Source: Alistipes sp.
Lineage (GTDB): Bacteria > Bacteroidota > Bacteroidia > Bacteroidales > Rikenellaceae
NCBI GenBank assembly: GCA_022767745.1
Contig: JALENN010000007.1
Span: forward strand, 62,001 to 126,000
Length of the DNA stretch: 64,000 nt
Direction of reading: 5' to 3'
A program made the position numbers and the translations under genes. Positions within the stretch are counted from its first letter, which is position 1, and the number at the start of each line of letters is the position of its first letter. This document shows, one piece after another, positions 8,479 to 16,486 of the stretch. The notes beneath the pieces are model-generated. The model was not told where the DNA came from. It did not search any database and saw nothing but the letters and a program-made list of their open reading frames with translations.

Positions 8479-8607
8479 ATGAAAAGTATGAAAGTAACCG
8501 ACAACTATCAGGCCCCGGCGATCCGTGTGGAGGAGATCGCCGTAGAGCGTGGATTCGCCCTCTCGGGCAGCACCATCGACGGATGGGAAAACGGAGGAAA
8601 TTTTTAA
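8479..8607 (+). CDS. Short conserved-type peptide upstream of a fimbrillin-like gene
   Basis: A 42-residue frame starts MKSMKVTDNYQAPAIRVEEI and ends WENGGNF. The pattern (a Y-x-x-P-x-I-x-V/E stretch, then E-R-G-F-A-x-S and a Gly/Trp-rich tail) matches short peptides that I recall next to fimbrillin-like genes in Bacteroides and Alistipes; their function is unknown. It ends 18 bases before the next gene, so it would be under the same riboswitch. It has no signal peptide and no membrane segment. It is too short for many gene callers. Confidence 0.7.
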   Translation: MKSMKVTDNYQAPAIRVEEIAVERGFALSGSTIDGWENGGNF

Positions 8608-8625
8608 CCGCAAACGAGTGACGCC

Positions 8626-10416
8626 ATGAAGACAATGCGATATTTTGCTATTGCGGCCGCCGTTGCCGCTCTTGCGGGATGCTCGAAGCAGGAACCTGCA
8701 CAGATTGAAACTCCGGAAGCGGATCACGAGGTATACCTCACCGTGCGCGCCTCGTCGGCCGACACCCGTACCGCCATCTCGCCCGACTACGCCATCCGCT
8801 GGGCCGAGGGCGATGCGATAGGACTGTTTTATAATACTGATGAGATTCAGGCTGAGTGGGGTTTTTCTGAAGGTTCGTATACTCTAACAAAGGGAACGAC
8901 GCAGAATCTTTATTACCCCATCGCGTCGGGCGTGGGCACTTCCGCTGCGGACTTTTCTTACAAGAACTATATTGTAGGGCCGGTGCAACATCCTGCGTCG
9001 GGATTTTACAGCGGCAACTTCTACTGGCAGGGCGAAGCCTCGCAGACTACGCAGGCTACGCTTTATGCCTACTATCCTTACTATTACGACACTTATTGTA
9101 TATCAAACTACAATGTCGAGTATATGCCGTTCCTGCTGCCGCGGGTGCAAGAGGGGTCGTTGGAGAGTGTAGCGGCATACGACCTGGCCTGCGCTTCGGC
9201 TACGATCATGCGCGGCGATGGGAATGTAGTGAAGGGAGAGGCTAACTTTAATTTCAAGCACCTCTTCTCGATACTCGAGATTACGGTCGAGAATACTCTC
9301 TCGGATGCCGTTACGGTTGAGTCCGTTACCGTTTCGGCTGCGGCCGGTACGGCTCTTACGGGTGATTGCACTCTGGACCTTACCAAGGGTGTGGTGACGA
9401 TGGGAAAGAAGGCCGGCCCGGGCAGCACTTCAGCCGGCGTTTCGCAGCCGTCGGTTATGCTGAGCCCCGCCGAAGGCGTTGTCGTACCGTCGAAGGAGAC
9501 CACGAAACTCTATGCCGTTGTCGCCCCGTGCGACCTGTCGGGTGCAACGGTGCGTGTCACTACCCCCACAGGATATTATGAGTTTTCGGTATCGGGTATC
9601 GTAACAGAGAGCGGTAAATACTATACGAAGAACGTATCGCTCGCCGATGGTAAATTTGTCGCTACCGAGGATTATACCATAACTTTCGACGAGGACTATT
9701 ACAACAACCATGTGGCTGCGAATATAGTCGGCGAAAAATATTATACGTATGACGTATCGGGAAAATACACCCAATACTGGGTCGATCCTGTAACCAAACT
9801 CTCTACAAAGAAGCCCGAGGGGGAGAATTTGTATTCGGACTTTGTGTACCCATTCTTTGTGTCATCTTACAATTCGAGTTCTTTGGACAGTGATACCTTC
9901 GGATCGTATAATTACGACCTGGTCGTATATAATGTCAATGCTTCGGAAGGCATAGCTACTTCAAAAGGCGGCCGTAACGGTTCGGACAATTTCCTTGTCG
10001 GCAACGGATACAGGGATGAACAGTATTATGTTTATTACGGGGACTCGCGTCCGATACTGTTCTTTGCCGACGGTGTGTCTCGCATCATAAAGAGTGTCTG
10101 GGTGAATTATACGACCTATTTTATGAATGTTGCGCTCAATGGCAACGGGCCCTCTCAGGCTTTGAAGGAGGGTGAGGATTGCATGCTTACCGTTACGGGA
10201 TACGACATTGACGATACCGAGACGGGCAGTGTGAAGATGACATATGCCCAGAAGGACCATATGCTCAGCGGCTGGACCGAACTCGACCTGTCGGAGCTTG
10301 GTCCAATCGTCAAGGTTCGATTCAATCTCAGTGGCGGTCCGAAAAACGGATCTGGATTTTCACTGCCTGCTTATTATGCCCTCGACGATATTACCGTGAC
10401 GCAGGAGAAGAAATAA
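8626..10416 (+). CDS. Lipoprotein with fimbrillin-like and DUF4465 domains, under riboswitch control
   Basis: The 596-residue protein has a lipoprotein signal (MKTMRYFAIAAAVAALAGC, Cys19). Residues ~35-330 look like a fimbrillin-like (Mfa-like) domain (ASSADTRTAISPDYAIRWAEGD). Residues ~350-590 are a DUF4465 domain (YDLVVYNVNASEG, GGRNGSDNFLVGNGY, PAYYALDDITV). The second part is clearly paralogous to the next lipoprotein. I recall that the surface B12-binding BtuH lipoproteins of Bacteroides are annotated with DUF4465, and the cobalamin riboswitch fits such a role; both points need checking. The gene uses more A/T-ending codons than its neighbours, which hints at separate origin. A pilus-anchored cobamide binder is possible but is inference. 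Confidence 0.85.
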   Translation: MKTMRYFAIAAAVAALAGCSKQEPAQIETPEADHEVYLTVRASSADTRTAISPDYAIRWAEGDAIGLFYNTDEIQAEWGFSEGSYTLTKGTTQNLYYPIASGVGTSAADFSYKNYIVGPVQHPASGFYSGNFYWQGEASQTTQATLYAYYPYYYDTYCISNYNVEYMPFLLPRVQEGSLESVAAYDLACASATIMRGDGNVVKGEANFNFKHLFSILEITVENTLSDAVTVESVTVSAAAGTALTGDCTLDLTKGVVTMGKKAGPGSTSAGVSQPSVMLSPAEGVVVPSKETTKLYAVVAPCDLSGATVRVTTPTGYYEFSVSGIVTESGKYYTKNVSLADGKFVATEDYTITFDEDYYNNHVAANIVGEKYYTYDVSGKYTQYWVDPVTKLSTKKPEGENLYSDFVYPFFVSSYNSSSLDSDTFGSYNYDLVVYNVNASEGIATSKGGRNGSDNFLVGNGYRDEQYYVYYGDSRPILFFADGVSRIIKSVWVNYTTYFMNVALNGNGPSQALKEGEDCMLTVTGYDIDDTETGSVKMTYAQKDHMLSGWTELDLSELGPIVKVRFNLSGGPKNGSGFSLPAYYALDDITVTQEKK

Positions 10417-10475
10417 AAAAACAGTCTGATTCCGTATATCGAATTAATTGCAATTGGAATTTGTTTAGTGTGTGT

Positions 10476-10507
10476 CCGGAGCGCAGTGATGCGCTCCGGT
10501 GTTTTTT
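10476..10507 (+). terminator. Terminator after the first DUF4465 gene
   Basis: A perfect 9-base-pair stem CCGGAGCGC / GCGCTCCGG with a 6-base loop is followed by TGTTTTTT. It separates the two riboswitch units. Confidence 0.9.
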
Positions 10508-10573
10508 GTGCGGCGGGGCGGGGCGTGCGCGGCCTCGGCCGTGACGGCAAGGGGGTTACATCGCGTGTCGGAT

Positions 10574-10604
10574 TTTGACGTGATGATTAAATGTATTACC
10601 TTTG
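10574..10604 (+). promoter_or_regulatory. Promoter of cobalamin riboswitch 2
   Basis: TTTG at 10574-10577, a 19-base spacer and TACCTTTG at 10597-10604. The start point would lie near 10611, at the first base of P1, just as in unit 1. Confidence 0.87.
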
Positions 10605-10610
10605 TCGGCG

Positions 10611-10823
10611 CATCGGTTCCCCGCAGCCGGTTCGGACGGTCAGGGGATCAAAAGGGAAACGGGTGTGAGGCCCGTACAGTTCCCGCTGCTGTATGCTCCT
10701 CCGCCTCGCGGCGGATTTGTCGGACGGCTCTCTTAACCACTGGTCTCGCGGGATCGGGAAGGCGCCGCCGCCGGAGCGAGTCAGAAGACCTGCCGGTGCC
10801 GTACCCAGCGCATCCCGCCTGCG
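10611..10823 (+). ncRNA. Cobalamin riboswitch 2
   Basis: The order of conserved elements is the same as in riboswitch 1: AAAAGGGAAACGGGTGTGAG, the CCCGCTGCTGT segment, CCACTG and the B12 box (ending 10794). P1 pairs CATCGG (10611-10616) with CCGGTG (10793-10798). The downstream hairpin CGCA-N7-TGCG is at 10809-10823. The two copies share long identical stretches and keep both stems through compensating changes, so both are probably functional. About 165 bases of leader without recognised features (10824-10987) lead to the second DUF4465 gene. Confidence 0.95.
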
Positions 10824-10987
10824 GCGAACGGGAGGGTGCCGAACATTGGTATATCCCGATTCAGGATTTTGGTCTTATGTCCGGTGCCTGCCTCCTGCCC
10901 TGCGTGCTGCGTCGGGCTGTGTAAATGTGTTGCGCTGTGGTGCGGGCGGGAAGATGAAGGGAATAGTTTAACCTAAATATTGAAAAG

Positions 10988-11773
10988 ATGAAAAAGATGA
11001 GACTCTTTGCTGCTGCGTTTGCCGCAGCGGCTATGCTTGCAAGTTGCTCGGAGGACGGTCCGTCGATTGAGACCGCCATCGTCACGTTCGAGGGATCGGC
11101 ATGGACGCCCTTCGTGGCATCGTCGTTCGACGCCACCTATTCGGGCGAGGTCGCTACGGCCGACTATGTATGGGAGGACAGCGCCACCTCGCTGACCGGC
11201 CCCAACATCTTCTCGGGCGGATATTTCTCGGGCGGCTGGGTAGTATCGTCGTACAACTCGAACGATCTGGCTGCTTACGGCGACTATGCCACTGACCTCT
11301 ATGTCTACAACCCCACGAACGAGAATGCCACCACACGCGGCGGCCACAACAACTCGGACACGTTCCTCATCGGCTACGGCAACAAGAGCGACTGGGGTGA
11401 TTTCCGCCCGTCGCTGAAGTTCGCCGACGGCAAGGCCCGTGTCGTATGCGGCTGCTACGTAAACTCTACCTGCTACTTCCTCAATATCGCCAAGAACGGC
11501 AACTATTCGTCGCCCGCCATCGGCGAGGGTGAGAAGGTCGAGATCCACGCTACGGGTTACGATGCCGAGGGCAACGAGACCGGCACGGTTACGATGCTCT
11601 TCGCCGAGAAGGACCGCATGATCACCACCTGGACGGCATGGGACCTCTCGTCGCTGGGTGAGGTTGTCGAGGTCAAGTTCGACATGACGGGCGACGTCGA
11701 GAACGAATACGGTTTCGCCATGCCCACCTACTATGCCATCGACGACGTTACGGTCGAGTGGCCTGCCGAGTAG
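10988..11773 (+). CDS. DUF4465 lipoprotein under riboswitch control, BtuH-like candidate
   Basis: The 261-residue protein has a lipoprotein signal (MKKMRLFAAAFAAAAMLASC, Cys20) followed at once by Ser-Glu-Asp, an acidic stretch of the kind that directs Bacteroidetes lipoproteins to the cell surface. Almost the whole mature part is one DUF4465 domain (VTFEGSAWTPFVASSFDATY, GGHNNSDTFLIGYGN, FRPSLKFADGKARVV, PTYYAIDDVTVEW). Aromatic, Asn and Gly residues match the paralogue at 8626 through most of its length. A surface cobamide-binding role is suggested by the riboswitch and by the BtuH comparison, not shown. No BtuB, BtuFCD or cobamide-dependent enzyme is nearby. Confidence 0.87.
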   Translation: MKKMRLFAAAFAAAAMLASCSEDGPSIETAIVTFEGSAWTPFVASSFDATYSGEVATADYVWEDSATSLTGPNIFSGGYFSGGWVVSSYNSNDLAAYGDYATDLYVYNPTNENATTRGGHNNSDTFLIGYGNKSDWGDFRPSLKFADGKARVVCGCYVNSTCYFLNIAKNGNYSSPAIGEGEKVEIHATGYDAEGNETGTVTMLFAEKDRMITTWTAWDLSSLGEVVEVKFDMTGDVENEYGFAMPTYYAIDDVTVEWPAE

Positions 11774-11831
11774 GGCAATGTCTGCATGATTGTCGGCCGT
11801 GCGGTAAAGACCGTCAGGCCGGCAAAGGTTC

Positions 11832-11888
11832 CGTTACGGGAGATACGCCGCCTGTCGAGGGCGTGCGTGTCTCCCGTAACGCATTTTG
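11832..11888 (+). terminator. Terminator after the second DUF4465 gene
   Basis: A long stem CGTTACGGGAGA / TCTCCCGTAACG, extended by TACGC / GCGTG, is followed by CATTTTG. The T-run is short, so termination may be partial. Confidence 0.65.
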
Positions 11889-11923
11889 CGGGGCGGCGGT
11901 CGGCATAACTTTGCCGCGGGATG

Positions 11924-11953
11924 TTGTGTTGTGCCGTAAAAGTTATATATTTG
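11924..11953 (+). promoter_or_regulatory. Promoter of the DUF4836-like gene
   Basis: TTG at 11924-11926, 19 bases, then TATATTTG at 11946-11953. It implies transcription separate from the riboswitch units. Confidence 0.75.
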
Positions 11954-12031
11954 TATTTTACGGAAACTTTGACTTGCATCGAGCGCTGCCGTATGTGGAG
12001 TGCCGGATGTTGGCGTGCTAAAATTTTTGAT

Positions 12032-13498
12032 ATGATCGGTAAGATGTTTTTGTCGGGTGTGGCGCTTGTGGCGTCGCTTCTTGGCTGCGGGGTTTGCGCC
12101 GCGCAGGATGCCTCGGTGCTGGTGCCGTCGGACGCATCGGTGGTGGTGCGTGTGAATTCGGGCCGCATACTGGACAAGATGGGCGGCGACGCGTTCGTCG
12201 CCAGGATTATGGAGGCGGCGGGCGAGGCGGCCGACGGCAGGATCGCCGAGCCGCGCGAGTGGGGCGTTGATCTCGACCGTCCTGTCTATGTGGCTGTATC
12301 GGGCGGCGGTGAGGCCGTGTCGGTGCTTATGAGTATGGCCGATGCGGGACGCTTCGGGAGCATGGTGGAGGATATGCTCGAAAAGAAGGTGCGTCGCCGC
12401 GCGGGCGTGGCGTGCGTCGAGGATGATGACCTGTATGTGGTATTCGACTCGCAATATGCCGTCATGGGTGTGGCCGAGGGACGGCACGATGCCGACATGT
12501 GGCGCGACGTGCTGAAACGCGGCGGACATCGCGACGCGGGGCTGGCGACCAAGGGTTTTGCCCGCATGTCGGCGTCGGATGCCGACGTCGTGATGCTGGT
12601 GTCGGGATCGGTTGCCGCCGAGGATGACGACCTTGCAGTGCTGAAGGGCTTCTACGGGGACGACATGCCTCTGGAGGATATATCTGTGGTGTGGAGTCTT
12701 GTGAGCGGCGGCGGAGTGGCCGAGATGCATTACGACGTTGTGGCCGAGAGCGATGCCGCAGCGCGTTATATCAAAGAAAATACGGCTGGCGTGCGCCGTG
12801 TCGCGGGGCGTTATGCCGACTGCATCCCCGCCTCGTCGATGATGGTGCTATACAGCGCCATCGACGGTGAACGGATCGCGGAGATGCTGGCGCGGACGGG
12901 CCTTTTCGACAAGGATGGCGATTCCTCGCAACTGCGCGGCCTGCTCTCGTCGGTTGCGGGCGACGTGGCGCTGGTGGTGGGCTCGCCCGTAGCGGACGGG
13001 ACAAGCGTGTCGCTGCCCGCTACGCTTATGGCGCAGGTGAGGAACCGCTCGCTGCTGGAGTTCTTCCGCGAGAAGGTGGGCGACGGGCTTGTGGAGAAGA
13101 CCTCGGACGGATATGTTATCGACAACAACGGTACGAAGATATGGATGGCCTGTCGCGACGGCGATATGGTGATAACCACGATCGAGGGCATGGCGTCGCT
13201 GCCCGCGGCCGCATCACCCTCGGCTGCGCCCTGCTGCCGTGAGGGTTACGGCGGTCTGAGTCTCGACGTGCGGCAGGTGATGGCCGCGGCGGGACCGCTA
13301 CTCGGCATGCTGGACTCGGACGGCAGGGTCGTGTCGCTGCTCTCGCGCATCGAGTCGGTGGAGAGCATCGCCGACCGTCCCGACAGCGCCCGCTGCACGG
13401 TGCGCCTGTGCGACGGCTGCGACAACATCTACCTTATCATGGCCGAAGCCGTCGACATGCTCAGGGCAACATCCGAGGATGACGCCGCCGAGGAGTAG
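12032..13498 (+). CDS. DUF4836-like exported protein
   Basis: The 488-residue protein starts at the ATG at 12032 (MIGKMFLSGVALVASLLGCG); the frame is open from 11921 but the promoter covers that part. The export signal has both a possible lipobox Cys (18-19) and an AQ site for signal peptidase I. The first mature segment, SVLVPSDASVVVRVNSGRIL, resembles the opening of DUF4836 proteins, which are widespread in Bacteroidales and of unknown function. The rest is a mixed alpha/beta protein without catalytic motifs that I recognise. Confidence 0.65.
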   Translation: MIGKMFLSGVALVASLLGCGVCAAQDASVLVPSDASVVVRVNSGRILDKMGGDAFVARIMEAAGEAADGRIAEPREWGVDLDRPVYVAVSGGGEAVSVLMSMADAGRFGSMVEDMLEKKVRRRAGVACVEDDDLYVVFDSQYAVMGVAEGRHDADMWRDVLKRGGHRDAGLATKGFARMSASDADVVMLVSGSVAAEDDDLAVLKGFYGDDMPLEDISVVWSLVSGGGVAEMHYDVVAESDAAARYIKENTAGVRRVAGRYADCIPASSMMVLYSAIDGERIAEMLARTGLFDKDGDSSQLRGLLSSVAGDVALVVGSPVADGTSVSLPATLMAQVRNRSLLEFFREKVGDGLVEKTSDGYVIDNNGTKIWMACRDGDMVITTIEGMASLPAAASPSAAPCCREGYGGLSLDVRQVMAAAGPLLGMLDSDGRVVSLLSRIESVESIADRPDSARCTVRLCDGCDNIYLIMAEAVDMLRATSEDDAAEE

Positions 13499-13568
13499 CC
13501 CGTTGCCGCCATGTTTGCGGGCGGTGATGTTGGAGGCTGAAAAATGCTTCCGTTTGAAAGAAGTTTAT

Positions 13569-13576
13569 TACCTTTG
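13569..13576 (+). promoter_or_regulatory. -7 element for galE
   Basis: TACCTTTG, ending 30 bases before the galE ATG at 13607. The -33 region is weak. Confidence 0.6.
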
Positions 13577-13606
13577 CAACAGCAAAATAAAAAACACATA
13601 CGAACG

Positions 13607-14632
13607 ATGAAAGAGATGGTTCTGGTTTCGGGCGGTGCGGGCTATATCGGTTCGCATACAGCCGTGGAGTTGATAAATGCCGGTTACGACGTGGTTGTGG
13701 CCGACAACCTGTCGAATTCCGACATGAGCGGCGTCGAGGGCGTACGCAAGATTACGGGTGTCGACGTGCCCTTCGTCAATGTCGACTGCTGCGACAAGGA
13801 GGCTTTCCGCCGCGTCTTCGAGCAGTACAAGTTCAATTCGGTGATTCACTTTGCCGCCTTCAAGGCTGTGGGCGAGTCGGTTACCGACCCCATGAAGTAT
13901 TACCGCAACAATCTCACGTCGTTCATGAACGTGGTTGACCTGATGCGCGAGTTCGGCCGCCAGAACATTGTCTTCTCGTCGTCGGCCACGGTTTACGGCG
14001 AGGCCGACCATCTGCCCGTCACGGAGCAGACGCCCCGCAAGCCCGCCACCTCGGCCTACGGCAACACCAAGCAGATGTGCGAGGACATACTGCGCGACTC
14101 GGTGTCGGCATACGAGGGCCTGAAGGGTATCGCGCTGCGCTACTTCAACCCCATCGGCGCCCATCCGTCGGCCCTGATCGGCGAGCTGCCGCGCGGCGTG
14201 CCGCAGAACCTGGTTCCCTTCATTACGCAGACGGCGGCCGGTGTGCGCGAGTGCCTGAGCGTCTTCGGCGACGACTACCCGACGCCCGACGGCTCGTGCC
14301 TGCGCGACTATATCGACGTGATCGACCTGGCCAAGGCCCACGTCGTGGCCATCACCCGCATGGTGGAGAACCGCAACAAGCAGGGCTACGAGATCTTCAA
14401 CGTCGGTACGGGCAACGGTACCTCGGTGCTGGAATTGGTACACAGCTTCGAGCGCGTGAACAACCTGAAGCTCAACTATAAGATCGCTCCGCGCCGTCCG
14501 GGTGACGTGGTTGCCATCTGGGCCGACACCACGCTTGCGAACGAGGAGCTGGGATGGAAGGCCGAGCGGTCGCTCGACGATACGCTGCGCTCGGCATGGG
14601 CGTGGGAGAAGCATGTCCGCGGCATAAAATAA
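13607..14632 (+). CDS. galE: UDP-glucose 4-epimerase
   Basis: The 341-residue protein is of usual length. It shows the NAD-binding GGAGYIG motif (9-15), VADNLSNS, the SSSATVYG segment (124-131) and the catalytic Tyr151/Lys155 pair in SAYGNTK, followed by RYFNPIGAHPS. It interconverts UDP-glucose and UDP-galactose for galactose use and surface glycan synthesis. The start is the ATG at 13607; an extension to 13544 would run over the promoter. It is transcribed alone. Confidence 0.96.
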   Translation: MKEMVLVSGGAGYIGSHTAVELINAGYDVVVADNLSNSDMSGVEGVRKITGVDVPFVNVDCCDKEAFRRVFEQYKFNSVIHFAAFKAVGESVTDPMKYYRNNLTSFMNVVDLMREFGRQNIVFSSSATVYGEADHLPVTEQTPRKPATSAYGNTKQMCEDILRDSVSAYEGLKGIALRYFNPIGAHPSALIGELPRGVPQNLVPFITQTAAGVRECLSVFGDDYPTPDGSCLRDYIDVIDLAKAHVVAITRMVENRNKQGYEIFNVGTGNGTSVLELVHSFERVNNLKLNYKIAPRRPGDVVAIWADTTLANEELGWKAERSLDDTLRSAWAWEKHVRGIK

Positions 14633-14656
14633 TCCCGCCCACAAAATAAAATACCG

Positions 14657-14701
14657 CCGCGGCGCGTTTATGTTGCACAGACGATGCGCCGCGGAGTTTT
14701 T
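14657..14701 (+). terminator. Terminator after galE
   Basis: A 9-base-pair stem CCGCGGCGC / GCGCCGCGG with a 20-base loop is followed by AGTTTTT. Confidence 0.82.
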
Positions 14702-14728
14702 GCGGTGTTGCAATTATTGATTTACGGA

Positions 14729-15391
14729 ATGAGAAAATATCTGCTTTTGTCTCTGCTGGCCCTCTTCTGCTGCGGCATGACGGCCCAGGCGCAGAGAATA
14801 GTACCCAAATACAAGAAAAAGAAGGAGGTGCGCGAATATGACCTCGGCATGTCGGAGCGCCGCTGGACGGTAACCTTCGGCGGCAGCTACAACATGGCTC
14901 TCGGGGCATTCGACCGCATCCGTTACATCGACCGCGGAGAGGTGGTGCGCTACGACCGCGCACCATCGTTCTCGGGCGGAAGCGTGCATCTGGGTACTGG
15001 TTACAAGTTCACCGACCACTTTACGTTGGGTGCCGAGGCTGGCATGCTGTTCCAGTACAACGACTATGCGCTGCCCCTCTATGCCACGGCCACCTACTAC
15101 TACGGGCAGTCGAAGGGCAACCTGCGTCACCGCTGGTTCAACTACGTCAACCTGGGTCCGCAGTTCTACTTCAGCGGCCGCACCAAGACGGGAGCCATGG
15201 CCGCGGCGGGCGGCGGTGTGCGTGTGATCCTTGCCGGCTCGCTCAAGATGGACCTGCAGCTGGGATACCAGCTCAACATGCACCGTCCCGACATCTGCGA
15301 TACGGGTAAATACGACATTCCGGCGGCAAACGTGCGTTACAAGGAGTACACGCACCTGCTGCAGGTGGGTATCAACTTCATCATCTTCTAA
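14729..15391 (+). CDS. Small outer-membrane beta-barrel-like protein
   Basis: The 220-residue protein begins with a signal peptide (MRKYLLLSLLALFCCGMTAQA, cleavage near AQA-Q). The rest has alternating polar and hydrophobic strands with aromatic girdle residues (WTVTFGGSYNMALG, GGSVHLGTGYKFTDHFTLGA, WFNYVNLGPQFYFSG, HLLQVGINFIIF) and ends in Phe, all as in eight-stranded OmpX/OmpW-like barrels. A Lys-rich stretch (PKYKKKKEVRE) follows the cleavage site. The family is not identified. The start at 14729 is preferred because it begins the signal peptide. Confidence 0.75.
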   Translation: MRKYLLLSLLALFCCGMTAQAQRIVPKYKKKKEVREYDLGMSERRWTVTFGGSYNMALGAFDRIRYIDRGEVVRYDRAPSFSGGSVHLGTGYKFTDHFTLGAEAGMLFQYNDYALPLYATATYYYGQSKGNLRHRWFNYVNLGPQFYFSGRTKTGAMAAAGGGVRVILAGSLKMDLQLGYQLNMHRPDICDTGKYDIPAANVRYKEYTHLLQVGINFIIF

Positions 15392-15423
15392 CTCTTCATG
15401 TCCGGGATCGGCCGGACTAAACG

Positions 15424-15513
15424 GTGTGAAAGAGAAGTGAGAGAGAGTCCGCGCGCGGGAGTTTTAGAGAGAGAGAGGACGCGTGGGAGAGAGTGCGAGA
15501 GAGAAGAGAGAGT
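15424..15513 (+). repeat. GA-rich low-complexity tract
   Basis: About 90 bases are nearly pure purine on the plus strand, built from (GA)n runs broken by short GC blocks such as CCGCGCGCGGG. It lies between two genes with no reading frame over it. The origin and role are unknown. Confidence 0.8.
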
Positions 15514-15566
15514 TTGATGATGAAACGTATCGCGTTGATATAACCTGATGAAGGTATCTTTTTGAG

Positions 15567-15600
15567 TGACGGGCATGGCTTATGCCCGTCATTTTGTTTT
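15567..15600 (+). terminator. Terminator between the barrel gene and the racemase-like gene
   Basis: The 10-base-pair stem TGACGGGCAT / ATGCCCGTCA with a 5-base loop is followed by TTTTGTTTT. It lies 176 bases after the barrel gene and 22 bases before the next start, so it could also act as an attenuator of that gene. Confidence 0.88.
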
Positions 15601-15621
15601 ACGGAACTGAAACATGCAGTT

Positions 15622-16395
15622 ATGGAAAAGTTGAGGATAACCCTTGCCGCCGTGGCGGCGCTGTGCCTGTCGCTGCTGCCCGCGTGGGCGACGGCGGACA
15701 ATGGCGCAGAGCGTGCGCCGCGTGTGGCTCTGGTATATACGGTCACCACGCCCGAACTCAAGGCCGACGTCGAGCGGGCGTTGCGCGAGAGCGTGGGCGG
15801 GGATGTCGAACTCATGGTCTACGAGGTGCCAGAGGCTTTCAACGAGATCCGCGCCGAGGATTATGTCACGCCCCATGCCGCGGCCATCGTTGCCGGGACA
15901 TACATGCGGGCGGTTGAGGATGGCGCCGACGCCATATTGAGCATATGCTCGACGGTGGAGGATGTGGCCTACGCCATGCAGGATGCCGCGCGCCTTGTCG
16001 GGGTGCCGGTGGTGATGGTAAACGATGCCATGTGCCGCGAGGCGGTGCGCCGCGGCCATACGATAGCCGTGGTGGCGACCTTCCCCTGCTCGATAGCGCC
16101 CACACGGCGTACGATAGAGCGCGCCGCACGCGAGGCGGGACGGCGCATCGAGGTGCGCGAGGTGGTTGTCGACGGCGGTTTCGGCATGGAGCGCGGGCGC
16201 TTCGAGCGCCTGCTGTGCAAGCGTATCTTTGCCGCGGCGGCTGATGCCGACGTGGTGATCTTCACGCAGGGCTCGATGGCATACGTCAGCGAGAGCGTCG
16301 CCCGCGAGCTGGGCGTGTGCGTGTTGACCAACCCCTCGTTCAGCGCGGGGGCCGTGGCCGAGGCTCTGGCTGCCAAGGGCCTTCTCGGACGTTAG
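15622..16395 (+). CDS. Exported Asp/Glu racemase superfamily protein
   Basis: The 257-residue protein has an apparent signal peptide (MEKLRITLAAVAALCLSLLP-AWATA). The rest fits the aspartate/glutamate racemase fold: PRVALVYTVTTPELKADVE, a first catalytic-type Cys109 in ILSICSTVEDV, VPVVMVNDAMCREAVRRG, and TIAVVATFPCSIAPTRRTI. At the site of the second catalytic Cys it reads VLTNPSF, so two-base racemisation is doubtful. Related cytosolic proteins in Bacteroidales end in a similar LTSPR segment. Activity and substrate are unknown; a periplasmic location is inferred from the signal. Confidence 0.78.
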   Translation: MEKLRITLAAVAALCLSLLPAWATADNGAERAPRVALVYTVTTPELKADVERALRESVGGDVELMVYEVPEAFNEIRAEDYVTPHAAAIVAGTYMRAVEDGADAILSICSTVEDVAYAMQDAARLVGVPVVMVNDAMCREAVRRGHTIAVVATFPCSIAPTRRTIERAAREAGRRIEVREVVVDGGFGMERGRFERLLCKRIFAAAADADVVIFTQGSMAYVSESVARELGVCVLTNPSFSAGAVAEALAAKGLLGR

Positions 16396-16455
16396 TGGCC
16401 GCGGCACGGGCGAGCCGGAGGGTTGCGGCGAGTGGCGATTATGGAGGCGGAAAAT

Positions 16456-16486
16456 TTTGATTTATGGATATTAACGCCTATCTTTG
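16456..16486 (+). promoter_or_regulatory. Promoter for rplY-pth
   Basis: TTTG at 16456-16459, 19 bases, then TATCTTTG at 16479-16486. The transcript would have a leader of about 180 bases before the rplY start; it is GC-rich with several potential stems (GGCCG...CGGCC, GTCGG...GCCGAC) but matches no leader I recognise. Confidence 0.85.
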
